The notes beneath the pieces were generated by a model. The model was not told the DNA's origin. It saw only the letters and a program-made list of their open reading frames with translations, and made no database searches. This document shows positions 24,122-31,699 of a stretch of 35,657 nucleotides of DNA, in pieces. The DNA comes from Treponema sp. (lineage in GTDB: Bacteria > Spirochaetota > Spirochaetia > Treponematales > Breznakiellaceae). Every line of letters begins with the position of its first letter. Within the stretch, counting starts at the first letter, position 1. The translations under genes were made by a program, and so were the position numbers. Where the stretch lies: NCBI GenBank assembly GCA_009778545.1, contig WRJO01000011.1:1-35657 (forward strand), given 5' to 3'.

Positions 24122-25567
24122 ATGTTAAAACTTTTTTCCACTTCTTCGAAATCACCGGCGGAGGAAAATGCCGCACCGGCTAAAAAAGACAAAAACGGCT
24201 ACGATTTTTCGGAGCAGATATTAAAAGTTCGGAAAGTCGCGCGAAAGGCCAATAACGACATTTCAGTTCCGATGGACACCGCCATAATGGCGGGCGGCCT
24301 CGACCTGAGCATTAAGGCCGTTCAGTCGAAGACAGGCGAACTGCATGACCAGATAAGCACCGCCTCCGCCGCAGTGGAAGAAATTGCGGCAAACGTGAAT
24401 CAATTCAGCCAGTTAATCGAAAAGCAGGATGTCGTCCGCAGGCAGGTGGGCAGCGCGGTAAAAGAGATGACCGCATCGGTTAATAACGTAACAGAAGTAA
24501 CCCGGCAGAAGATGGAAGCCGCCGCAAAGCTCAGCGAAATAATCGTTAAGGGCGGAGAAAGCGTTGTGACGACGGCATCGGCAATAGCCGAAGTTACGGT
24601 GGCGATTAACGCCGTAGCCGACGTTATCAAGGTTATTAACAGCATCGCCGCGCAAACGAACCTTCTGGCAATGAACGCCGCCATAGAAGCCGCCCATGCA
24701 GGGGAGTTCGGAAAAGGTTTTGCCGTAGTTGCGACAGAAGTAAGAAAACTCGCCGAAAGCACGACGGCAAATTCCAAGGCAATCGCCGAGTCGCTAAAAA
24801 ACATTATTAACCAGATAAAAGAAGCAAAAAATGCTGGCCAGACCGCAAGTTCAACCTTTGCCAACATACAGAAGGAAGTTGAAATATTTGTCCAGGCTTT
24901 TGCGGACATATCCCATTCGACATCCGATCTGGGCGATGGCGCGTCGCAGATAATCAGCACGATAAAGGACCTGAGCCATGTTTCGCATGAGATATCCGGC
25001 GGATGCAAGGAAATCGCCGTCGGTTCCAACAACATCGATACGGCTTTAAGAAACATCAAGGATCTTTCCACCGGCCTGTTGGATGATATGGATACCATAG
25101 AAAGGAAAGCCGGCGACATAAGCGGGGCGCAAAGCGGAATATCGCAATACATCGTGGATACCAATAAAAACCTCGAAGGCTTTTTCCAGAAGCTGGTAGA
25201 AGACGAGAAGCTTGAAAAAGAAGATGTTCTGTTTAACTACGATTTAATCCTGATAATGCACCGCAACTGGCTGATACAGCTGCGGGCATTCCTGGACGAC
25301 AAGAAAGAGAATCTGAAGGCCACTTCCGAGGATCACCTGAAATGCGATCTGGGCAAATGGATATATGGAGAAGGCAAGCGTTTCGGCGACAACAGCAGCT
25401 ACAAAGCCCTGGAAGATGAGCACAAGCACTTCCACCTTTCCGCCGGTGCGATTATTCATGCAAAAGAATCAGGCAACAAGCACGAAGCGGAAGAAAAGTA
25501 CCAGAAGCTGATGGATGACTATCACAAGATAGTCGCGCTACTTGATAAACTGCACGAAATAAAGTAG
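24122..25567 (+). CDS. Soluble methyl-accepting chemotaxis protein with C-terminal CZB domain
   Basis: 481 residues, no membrane helix. The central coiled coil includes the conserved signalling tip that contacts CheA/Che[21 protein letters not shown] (172-191), followed by [21 protein letters not shown]. The C-terminal segment (about 370-480) is a chemoreceptor zinc-binding (CZB) domain: H380, C408 in CDLGKWIYG, and H434/H438 in HKHFH are the expected zinc ligands. CZB receptors have been linked to zinc and hypochlorous acid sensing in other bacteria; the signal here is an inference. The ATG at 24122 follows GGAGA just after the cupin stop; a longer frame from 24056 overlaps the cupin and is rejected. 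Being soluble, it would sense the cytoplasm. Confidence 0.92.
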   Translation: MLKLFSTSSKSPAEENAAPAKKDKNGYDFSEQILKVRKVARKANNDISVPMDTAIMAGGLDLSIKAVQSKTGELHDQISTASAAVEEIAANVNQFSQLIEKQDVVRRQVGSAVKEMTASVNNVTEVTRQKMEAAAKLSEIIVKGGESVVTTASAIAEVTVAINAVADVIKVINSIAAQTNLLAMNAAIEAAHAGEFGKGFAVVATEVRKLAESTTANSKAIAESLKNIINQIKEAKNAGQTASSTFANIQKEVEIFVQAFADISHSTSDLGDGASQIISTIKDLSHVSHEISGGCKEIAVGSNNIDTALRNIKDLSTGLLDDMDTIERKAGDISGAQSGISQYIVDTNKNLEGFFQKLVEDEKLEKEDVLFNYDLILIMHRNWLIQLRAFLDDKKENLKATSEDHLKCDLGKWIYGEGKRFGDNSSYKALEDEHKHFHLSAGAIIHAKESGNKHEAEEKYQKLMDDYHKIVALLDKLHEIK

Positions 25568-25664
25568 TGGTTAGTGGTTAGTTCGGCATCCGAATAACAA
25601 GAATACTTCTATGCAATATCCCGGTTATACGAAATATACAACTGATCACTAACCACTAACCACT
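25566..25664. repeat. 17-bp inverted repeat built from a GGTTAGT motif, between convergent genes
   Basis: AGTGGTTAGTGGTTAGT (25566-25582) is perfectly complementary to 25648-25664, with a 65-nt loop. Each arm is a tandem repeat of a 7-mer. The left arm overlaps the chemoreceptor stop codon; the right arm ends six bases before the SPOR gene stop. It may act as a two-way terminator, although no T run follows and the loop is large. Confidence 0.5.
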
Positions 25665-25670
25665 TTCTTG

Positions 25671-26354
25671 TTACCTTGATCGGGTCTGGCGTATCTGGCT
25701 TTCGCCGAAGCCGTCGATTGATTTTACCAGGGCCAGCCAGTAGCTTGCCTCGTTTTCGGACGTATACGGGCCGACGCGCACCCGGTACCAGGTTTTGCCG
25801 TTGATGTCGCTGTTATCGATAATCGAGGTGATGCCTTTTGCTTCAAGCGAATCTTTTGCCCCTTCCGCCCGGATCTTGGTGCTGAACGCGCCGGTCTGTA
25901 CCCAGTAGTTGTCGTACGCCGAAGCTGTTTGCACGGGACGCGCCGGTGTCTGGGGCTTCGTCTCTTTGGGGGCCTGGGCGGCGGGCCTTGGCTGCGCGGG
26001 AGCTACCGAGGGCCTCGGTGCCGGCCGGACCGGGGCGTCGGGGACGGCGACCGTGCGGGGTGTCGGCACGGTGATGGTTGTTTTTACGGGAATTTCTACG
26101 GGCTTCTGCGGGATTGCTTCGCTTATCTGTTCGCCGCCGCCAAGAGGCTGCGGTTCCGGAACATTTTCGCTAACCTCTGCCGCCGGCTCTTCAAACGGCG
26201 CGGGAACTACCGGCGCTGGCGGTTCCCAAACGAGCGGCTCGCTTAAAGGCTCGGCGCTATGTTTGGGGGTAAGCAGCAGTAGCGGGATCCCTATCAGAAT
26301 CAGCAGGACCACGCCTACCGACACTGCGACCAGCAATAATTTTTTCTTTTCCAT
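25671..26354 (-). CDS. SPOR-domain membrane protein
   Basis: 227 residues from the ATG at 26354, with GGAGGG upstream; the frame is open to 26462 but that part overlaps coaE. A membrane helix (about 6-28) anchors a proline-rich periplasmic linker (33-142). The C-terminal SPOR domain (147-222) has YWVQTGAFSTKIRAEGAKD at its start and WYRVRVGPYTSENEA (189-203) at its centre. SPOR domains bind peptidoglycan strands lacking stem peptides, often at the division site, so a role in septation or wall remodelling is likely. It lies 31 nt downstream of coaE and is probably co-transcribed. The architecture (anchor, Pro-rich linker, wall-binding domain) parallels the LysM protein at 21181-22227. Confidence 0.88.
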   Translation of the reverse strand: MEKKKLLLVAVSVGVVLLILIGIPLLLLTPKHSAEPLSEPLVWEPPAPVVPAPFEEPAAEVSENVPEPQPLGGGEQISEAIPQKPVEIPVKTTITVPTPRTVAVPDAPVRPAPRPSVAPAQPRPAAQAPKETKPQTPARPVQTASAYDNYWVQTGAFSTKIRAEGAKDSLEAKGITSIIDNSDINGKTWYRVRVGPYTSENEASYWLALVKSIDGFGESQIRQTRSR

Positions 26355-26385
26355 GATATTACAACCCTCCCTAATAAGGTTTTTT

Positions 26386-26988
26386 TTAGCTTTCCAGCCC
26401 CAGTTTTGACAGGATATCGCCGATTCTGCCTTCCAGGCCGGAGAGAGACCGGGGCTCTCCAAACCCTGGGTTCTCTACCTTGTATATATCGGCGTTTCCG
26501 GCTGAATATTGAGCGAAAAATTCCCGCTGGCTTGCAAACCGCCGCGCGATTGCGCCCCAGGGGAGCTTGTCCCTCTTCCTTGCCCGCATTAGCCGGACGA
26601 GCGCCGGGGCGGTAACCAGAATTATGCAGCCAAGCCGGGGAAAAACCGCCGATTTATGGAGCAGGGCGGCGTTAATGACGCAGTTTTTGTCTTCATGTTC
26701 CCCGATCCACTCCAGAGTAAGGCGGTTTGCCTCGGGATGCACGATGGCTTCCAGGTCGGCAAGTTCCTGATCCCTGCCAAAAACCCGTTCCCCCAGCCGC
26801 CGCCGGCTGACCGACCCGTCGCTTTCCCGCAGATCTTCGCCAAAACGGGCAAAAATCGCCGCTTTGCAGTTCTCGATGGCGATGTGCCCCAGCCCGTCGA
26901 CATCCAAAACCGCCAGCCCCCGCCTTTCCAGCAGTGATGCGACATGGTTTTTTCCCGCGCAATACATTCCGGTCAGCCCGATTATCAT
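26386..26988 (-). CDS. coaE: Dephospho-CoA kinase with atypical P-loop
   Basis: 200 residues, typical for CoaE, which phosphorylates the 3'-hydroxyl of dephospho-CoA in the last step of coenzyme A synthesis. The opening IIGLTGMYCAGKNH corresponds to the family P-loop. Position 14 is Asn where Ser or Thr normally coordinates Mg2+. LDVDGLGHIAIE (28-39) matches the acceptor-site Asp region, EAIVHPE (80-86) the conserved HP motif, and ARKRDKLPWGAIARRFASQ (135-153) the lid arginines. The family call is good; the P-loop change is visible directly. No strong Shine-Dalgarno sequence precedes the start. A shared 17-mer lies immediately upstream. It is divergent from the FapA gene and upstream of the SPOR gene. 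Confidence 0.85.
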   Translation of the reverse strand: MIIGLTGMYCAGKNHVASLLERRGLAVLDVDGLGHIAIENCKAAIFARFGEDLRESDGSVSRRRLGERVFGRDQELADLEAIVHPEANRLTLEWIGEHEDKNCVINAALLHKSAVFPRLGCIILVTAPALVRLMRARKRDKLPWGAIARRFASQREFFAQYSAGNADIYKVENPGFGEPRSLSGLEGRIGDILSKLGLES

Positions 26989-27027
26989 ATTTATTCATCG
27001 GTAAAATGCCGATAATAATAATGGAGA
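26989..27027. promoter_or_regulatory. Divergent control region between coaE and the FapA gene
   Basis: The 17-mer at 26989-27005 also occurs at 22296-22312. CCGATAAT follows at 27009-27016, and ATCGG/CCGAT form a short hairpin around it. GATAAT or the following TAATAAT may be a -10 box for the plus-strand gene. GGAGA (27023-27027) is its ribosome-binding site. The whole intergenic space is only 46 bp, so both promoters must overlap. Confidence 0.35.
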
Positions 27028-27034
27028 TCTAAAA

Positions 27035-28453
27035 ATGACGGTTGAAGAAAGCATCGGCAGCGCCTCCCCTGAACGCCAGACCGTTCTGTACGGCGGAATG
27101 AACGACGGTACCATGGAAGTAACATTTACCGAAAACGCCCTTGAGCTGTATGCCGATTTTCACCCGCCCATTCTTAACGGCAGGCCGCTGGACGGGGAAG
27201 CGGTACAGGCAATGCTTGAGAGAATCAATGTTGTTTTTGGAATCCGCTGGGATGATATTAACACCGCCCTGCAGGCATGCAATGCAAACCGCCAAAAGAT
27301 CAAAGATGTGCTGGTAGCCAGAGGCGATGTTTCGGAAGTTGAAATCGCCGAGTATTATGAGATGAGTTCGATACTGGAAAAAGCGGCCCATGTGGTTGAC
27401 AGCAGGGAACGGATAAATTACCGCGAGCGTTCGCCGTTTGTCATTGTAAAAAAAGGGCAGGTTCTGGCGAAGCTCAGGCCCCGCAAACCGGGCAAGGAAG
27501 GGACAAACGTCCGAGGCGAATCGCTGCCCTTCGGCATTAACCATCCGGCGGGGGTTATCGGCGGAGAAAATACCGTCACCGAGCCGGATAAAATTACCGC
27601 GGCGATTCACGGACAGCTTGTCGAGCGCGGAAACGAATTATCCGTGCAGGAGCACCTTATCATCAAGGGGGCGGTTGGCTACGGCACGGGAAACATCGTT
27701 TTTCCCGGCGACGTAAAAATCGACGGGCCGGTTTCGGACGGCTTCAAGATTTACTCCGGCGGCTCGCTTGCCATTAAACAAACGCTCGACCTTACCGAAG
27801 TTGTAACCAAGGGAGACATTCATGTCGCCGGAGGCATAATCGGCAAAGGCTCCGCCCTGATAAAATGCGGCGGCGGCATAAAAACAAAATTTATTGAAAA
27901 CTGCCATGTTGCCTCGCGGGGAACGGTATACATTGATACGGAAATAATCAATTCCAGCATTTTTTCCATGGACACCGTCCGGATGGGCGAAAAGGGGATG
28001 ATCCTTGGCAGCGAAATATACGCCGTCCACGGTTTGCGGGCCGGCAGGATTGGAAAAAAAGGCGCCGGCACTACCCGCATCCACTGCGGCGTTGATTTTT
28101 CGGTGCAGCAGGAAAAGGAAAAGTACAACAACCAGCTTCGGATCCTCGCCGCCAAGCTGGCAAAGCTCCGCGAGCTTATGGCCGATCCCGAAATTGAAGA
28201 CGACAAAAAGGCAAAAATGGACGAACTGCTCCGCCGCCTTGAAGGGGAGCAGCAGGAAGCCTCCAATAAAATCTCCGAGCTGATGGGCAGCATCAACGCC
28301 GACGAAAAAGCCGTAGTAGAAGTAATGGGCGAAATTGCCCCCGGAACCCTCATTGAAATCTGCCAGGTCGCCCTCTTTGTCGAAGAACCCCTCCGCAAGG
28401 TCCGCATCAGCCTGGACACCTCCGGCGGCAAACTCGTCCCCGGCCAGCTTTAA
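27035..28453 (+). CDS. FapA-family (DUF342) protein
   Basis: 472 residues of the FapA/DUF342 type. An N-terminal alpha/beta region (about 25-180) includes KGQVLAKLRPRKPGKEG. The centre (about 190-350) is a right-handed beta-helix with repeated short strands and glycine turns (GDVKIDGPVSDGFKI, GDIHVAGGIIGKG, IKCGGGIKTKFIENC). A coiled coil (about 355-420) and a final strand region (TLIEICQ..VRISLDTSGGKLVP) follow. Members are cytoplasmic; in Vibrio, FapA takes part in flagellar assembly and polar signalling, and others have unknown roles. A flagellar link here is inference. The start at 27035 has GGAGA eight bases upstream. It is a single-gene unit; 245 bp separate it from higB. Confidence 0.88.
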   Translation: MTVEESIGSASPERQTVLYGGMNDGTMEVTFTENALELYADFHPPILNGRPLDGEAVQAMLERINVVFGIRWDDINTALQACNANRQKIKDVLVARGDVSEVEIAEYYEMSSILEKAAHVVDSRERINYRERSPFVIVKKGQVLAKLRPRKPGKEGTNVRGESLPFGINHPAGVIGGENTVTEPDKITAAIHGQLVERGNELSVQEHLIIKGAVGYGTGNIVFPGDVKIDGPVSDGFKIYSGGSLAIKQTLDLTEVVTKGDIHVAGGIIGKGSALIKCGGGIKTKFIENCHVASRGTVYIDTEIINSSIFSMDTVRMGEKGMILGSEIYAVHGLRAGRIGKKGAGTTRIHCGVDFSVQQEKEKYNNQLRILAAKLAKLRELMADPEIEDDKKAKMDELLRRLEGEQQEASNKISELMGSINADEKAVVEVMGEIAPGTLIEICQVALFVEEPLRKVRISLDTSGGKLVPGQL

Positions 28454-28473
28454 CGGATATTTCGAATATTTCA

Positions 28474-28586
28474 CGCAGAGGCGCGCACGCTTTTCGCAAA
28501 CGGCACGCAATCATCTTTGACTCCTTATATTCGCGAGATTCCGATAGATGGGTTAGACCTCCGGACGAAAACTCCGCGCCTCTGCG
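28474..28586. repeat. Inverted repeat after the FapA gene
   Basis: CGCAGAGGCGCG (28474-28485) is perfectly complementary to CGCGCCTCTGCG (28575-28586). TCACG and CGTGA extend the arms after a short bulge (28471-28475, 28593-28597). The loop is about 90 nt and carries no evident gene. Similar GC-rich 'CGCAGAGGCGC' repeats are found between genes in many bacteria; a role in termination is possible but unproven. Confidence 0.5.
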
Positions 28587-28664
28587 CCTCCGCGTGAGGT
28601 ATTTTCCAAAAATATTCATTCGCGCAATTTTTTAATTTTTCCAGGTATTAACGCATTACGACTC

Positions 28665-28693
28665 TTGACACCCATTAGGTTACACAGTATAAT
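28665..28693 (+). promoter_or_regulatory. Consensus sigma-70 promoter of the higBA operon
   Basis: TTGACA (28665-28670) and TATAAT (28688-28693) are separated by exactly 17 nt, a perfect match to the housekeeping consensus. Transcription should begin at about 28699-28701, which coincides with the higB start codon at 28699. The toxin mRNA would then be leaderless. HigA or the HigBA complex normally represses such promoters, but no clear palindromic operator is visible. Confidence 0.85.
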
Positions 28694-28698
28694 GATTC

Positions 28699-28977
28699 AT
28701 GATCCAGTCATTTAGGCATAAAGGCTTGGAACGGTTTTTTATAACTGGTTCAATGAGGGGAATATTACCTGAACACGCAGAGAAAATTGCCCGTATTCTT
28801 GATCGTCTGGATGCGAGTGTATCTCCATCTGATATGAACCTGCCAGGATACAAATTGCATGAGCTTAAAGGAAAAGATACCGGGACATGGTCAGTTGCAG
28901 TAAACGCAAACTGGCGGATCACATTTGAATTTGAAGGCCAAAATGCGGTTGTTGTAGATTATCAGGATTATCATTAA
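28699..28977 (+). CDS. higB: HigB-type (RelE/ParE superfamily) toxin
   Basis: 92 residues with the HigB pattern: start MIQSFRHKGLERFF, middle LDRLDASVSPSDMNLPGYKL, then HELKGKDTGTWSVAVNANWR and ITFEFEGQNAVVVDYQDYH at the C-terminus. HigB proteins are ribosome-dependent mRNA endonucleases that stop translation. The toxin-first order, followed by an antitoxin 10 nt downstream, is usual for higBA. The first Met is supported by family alignment; the next one (codon 19) would remove the first strand. No ribosome-binding site precedes it, in keeping with a leaderless mRNA from the promoter at 28665-28693. Local base composition is more AT-rich than in neighbouring genes, which suggests acquisition by transfer. 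Confidence 0.92.
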   Translation: MIQSFRHKGLERFFITGSMRGILPEHAEKIARILDRLDASVSPSDMNLPGYKLHELKGKDTGTWSVAVNANWRITFEFEGQNAVVVDYQDYH

Positions 28978-28987
28978 GGAGGCATTA

Positions 28988-29281
28988 ATGGAACGGTTAC
29001 GAAAGCCGGTTCATCCCGGAAAGGTATTTCTTGAAGATGTTTTGGTTCCACTGGGATTAACGGTGAGTGAGGCGGCAAACATGATGGGGATAACGAGAAA
29101 GGCGCTTTCAGAACTTATTAATGAAAAGTCATCGTGCAGTCCTCAAATGGCATTGAGAATAGCAAAGGTTACCCGTACCAGTGCGGAAAGCTGGCTAGCC
29201 ATGCAGGCAAAACTTGACATCTGGAAAGCCCGCCAGATCGAACTCGGACAATTGCAGGTATTTCCCAGGATGGCCGTTTGA
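28988..29281 (+). CDS. higA: HigA-type antitoxin (HTH, XRE family)
   Basis: 97 residues. The start RKPVHPGKVFLEDVLVPLGL is the signature of HigA/VapI antitoxins. An XRE helix-turn-helix follows (about 24-70; VSEAANMMGITRKALSELIN, then PQMALRIAKVTRTSAESWL). It should bind and neutralise HigB and repress the operon. GGAGG at 28978-28982 lies five bases before the ATG, so the antitoxin has a strong ribosome-binding site while the toxin has none. This difference could keep antitoxin in excess. The last residues (QLQVFPRMAV) extend beyond the usual core and may be unstructured. Confidence 0.93.
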   Translation: MERLRKPVHPGKVFLEDVLVPLGLTVSEAANMMGITRKALSELINEKSSCSPQMALRIAKVTRTSAESWLAMQAKLDIWKARQIELGQLQVFPRMAV

Positions 29282-29330
29282 AGTATGTCAAATGTACTGA
29301 CGACATGAGCATCAGCAAAACCTCTTCCCA

Positions 29331-29393
29331 CTACTTCCCGCAGCACTTCTTGTATTTTTTTCCACTGCCGCAGGGGCATGGATCGTTTCTGCG
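29331..29393 (-). pseudogene. Fossil SEC-C zinc motif
   Basis: On the minus strand, 20 codons between two TAG stops encode a near-perfect SEC-C motif, DPCPCGSGKKYKKCCGK, preceded by RRN. SEC-C motifs bind zinc through three Cys and a Cys/His and usually form the C-terminus of larger proteins such as SecA. No start codon lies in this frame and no open frame joins it upstream, so it appears to be the remnant of a lost gene. It lies between higA and the terminator of the downstream chemoreceptor. Confidence 0.6.
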
Positions 29394-29424
29394 CTATGGT
29401 ATTTATGGCGAGGTATTCTCCCGC

Positions 29425-29465
29425 ACAAAAATACCCGCGCACAGCCTGAACCATGCGCGGGTATT
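29425..29465 (-). terminator. Rho-independent terminator of the minus-strand chemoreceptor gene
   Basis: AATACCCGCGCA (29430-29441) and TGCGCGGGTATT (29454-29465) form a perfect 12-bp stem with a 12-nt loop. On the minus strand a run of T follows (complement of 29427-29432). It begins 28 nt after the chemoreceptor stop at 29494, the expected place for its terminator. Confidence 0.82.
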
Positions 29466-29493
29466 AGCCTGAACATACGATTTTTAAATTTTA

Positions 29494-31689
29494 TTATACT
29501 TTAAATCGCCCCACCTCCTTTACCAAAAGGGCGATGTTGTCCTTGTTCTTACCGCTGATCTCGTTGACCCTGTTTACCGCCTGGTTGATCTGTTCTGCGC
29601 CAACCGCCATTTCGTTCATGCCGCCGGTGATCTCCTCCGTTACCTGTTCAAGGTTTTGGCTTTCACGGATAACTTCCCTGCTGCCTTCCAGCATTTCCAT
29701 TGCGCTGTTTTTTACCTGGCCGGTAATTTTGTTGAGCTGTTCAACGGCTTCCACTATCTGCTTGCTGTCATCGTCCTGTTCCCTCATTGCGCCCAAAATA
29801 CTCGCCTCCTGATCCGATACGATCTTTACGCCGGAATCGATGGCGGCAAACCGCGTCAGCACAACGCCGGTGGATTCCGTGATCTTGTCGATGGTGCTTT
29901 TTATCTTCTTGAGCGCCGCGCTGATGGTCCTGGATTGTTCGCCGGAATCCTCGGCAAGTTTGCGTATCTCCCCGGCTACCACCGCAAAGCCCTTGCCCGC
30001 TTCTCCGGCGTGCGCCGCTTCAATGGCGGCGTTCATGGAAAGCAGGTTTGTCTGGCTGGCGATGTTTTTCATAACGTTGTTGATCTCCAGAAGCCCCTGC
30101 GACTGTTTTGAGATTTCCTGAATGTCTCCGGCGACGTTTTGCAGGCCCGCCCGCCCCGATTCCGATGCGGACGACAGCTCGCCCACACTGTTAGAATTTT
30201 TTACAAGGGTCTGCGTTACCGAGCGGATGTTTGACAGCATCTGTTCAATGGCCAAAGACGATTTAGACACGCTTTCGCTCTGAAGCCCCACATGCCCGTT
30301 GAGCCTGTCGATGTTGGACGTAATCTGCCCCATGGTGGCATTGGTCTCGGTTAGCGATGCGCTCTGGTTGATCACCCGGCCCTTAATGCTCTGAATGGTG
30401 GAGGTGATCTCGTTGATCGCCGCCGCAGTTTCGGTCATGTTTATGGCAAGCTCGCCGCCGATGTTGGACAGTTCCGCTACCCGCTCCTTTATCGTAACGA
30501 CAAGGTTTTTGATTTTTTCCAGGGTGCGGTTAAAGTAGCGGGCAAGATCGGCTATTTCGTCATTGCCTTTTTCTTCAATTACGTGGGTCAGGTCCCCTTC
30601 GCCCTCGGATATGTCCCTGAGGGTTTCCGTCACTTTAACGATTGGTTTGGTAACATAGCCCAGAACGAGGAAAATCACTGCTGCTGCTGCAAGCATGGCT
30701 ATTGCCGCGAGTATGATCGTAAATTTGGTCATGGAACGCACCTCGGCGAGAATGTACGATTCTTCGCTGGCGATCATGATCGACCATGTTGTATCCGAAT
30801 TGCCGATGGTAAGAGGGTACACTATCATTTCCAGGCTGGTGCCAAGCGCCGGCACGTACTGTTTGGTGCTGAATTCCTTTCCCGCAAGCACGGCCCTGTT
30901 GGCATCCTGAATGGCGCTGCCGTATCCGGTATCGGCCTCCAGGAGCATTTTCCCGACGCGCTCCGGCCGGTAGCTTGCCATTATCCGGCCGTTGCCGGAA
31001 TAAATCGCCATTGCGGAAATTTCCCTGTTTTCGGCCATGATTCTTTCCGTTGTTTCCTGTATCACCGCGATGTTTAAAAGGCAGCCCACGCCCCCTACCG
31101 TCTCATTGGTGTGGGGGTCGATGATGGGAACCATCATCCTGATTACATGCACTTCCTTTCCGTTTATTGCCCTGGGGAAGGGGTGTTCCACCCGCTCTTT
31201 CTTCGAGTCGGGGCCGTTAATGTACGCCATGGCGCCGTCAATGTCGGTGGTGGTTCTGCCCTGGATCGCGCCGGTTTCCCGGGTGTAGGCCATGGCGTAT
31301 TGCCCGCTCGGGCCTGAACCTATCCGGCCCGTGTGATAGACATCCAGGCCGTCGACGGCGTCGGGCTTCCAGACCGAATACAGGTTCAGCAGATTCTGTT
31401 CCGATATTATTGCCGCCATCAGTATTTGGTCGAACCGATCGCGCCTCTGGCCGACGGGGATATGCTCGTAATCCGACATGACGCTCGCCAGGGTACGCAG
31501 CACGCGTATGTATCCCTCTTCACGCCCTTTCCAGAATTCCGCCCGCTGGATGGCAAGATTCCGCAGGCTGCGGCGGCTCAGATCGACGCTGATGGCGGAT
31601 GCCTGGCGGAGCAGTATTGCGGAAATGCCCGCCACTACGACTGCCATTATGGCGATAACCAACAGGCCCAGTTTGAATTTAAGTTTCAT
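29494..31689 (-). CDS. Transmembrane methyl-accepting chemotaxis protein (Cache-HAMP-MCP)
   Basis: 731 residues from the ATG at 31689, which has AAGGAGA upstream; earlier in-frame starts overlap the preceding gene. Membrane helices at about 7-28 and 323-345 bracket a periplasmic domain of about 295 residues. It resembles double-Cache sensors (LLNLYSVWKPDAVDGLDVY near 100-118; AIYSGNGRIMASYRPERVGK near 228-247). HAMP (346-398) and the MCP signalling coiled coil follow, with the tip [17 protein letters not shown] (543-559) and [21 protein letters not shown]. No C-terminal CheR-binding pentapeptide is recognised. The gene is 10 nt downstream of the HD-GYP gene, so both are probably co-transcribed. 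The ligand is unknown; Cache domains often bind amino acids or small carboxylates. Confidence 0.93.
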   Translation of the reverse strand: MKLKFKLGLLVIAIMAVVVAGISAILLRQASAISVDLSRRSLRNLAIQRAEFWKGREEGYIRVLRTLASVMSDYEHIPVGQRRDRFDQILMAAIISEQNLLNLYSVWKPDAVDGLDVYHTGRIGSGPSGQYAMAYTRETGAIQGRTTTDIDGAMAYINGPDSKKERVEHPFPRAINGKEVHVIRMMVPIIDPHTNETVGGVGCLLNIAVIQETTERIMAENREISAMAIYSGNGRIMASYRPERVGKMLLEADTGYGSAIQDANRAVLAGKEFSTKQYVPALGTSLEMIVYPLTIGNSDTTWSIMIASEESYILAEVRSMTKFTIILAAIAMLAAAAVIFLVLGYVTKPIVKVTETLRDISEGEGDLTHVIEEKGNDEIADLARYFNRTLEKIKNLVVTIKERVAELSNIGGELAINMTETAAAINEITSTIQSIKGRVINQSASLTETNATMGQITSNIDRLNGHVGLQSESVSKSSLAIEQMLSNIRSVTQTLVKNSNSVGELSSASESGRAGLQNVAGDIQEISKQSQGLLEINNVMKNIASQTNLLSMNAAIEAAHAGEAGKGFAVVAGEIRKLAEDSGEQSRTISAALKKIKSTIDKITESTGVVLTRFAAIDSGVKIVSDQEASILGAMREQDDDSKQIVEAVEQLNKITGQVKNSAMEMLEGSREVIRESQNLEQVTEEITGGMNEMAVGAEQINQAVNRVNEISGKNKDNIALLVKEVGRFKV

Positions 31690-31699
31690 ATTATTCTCC

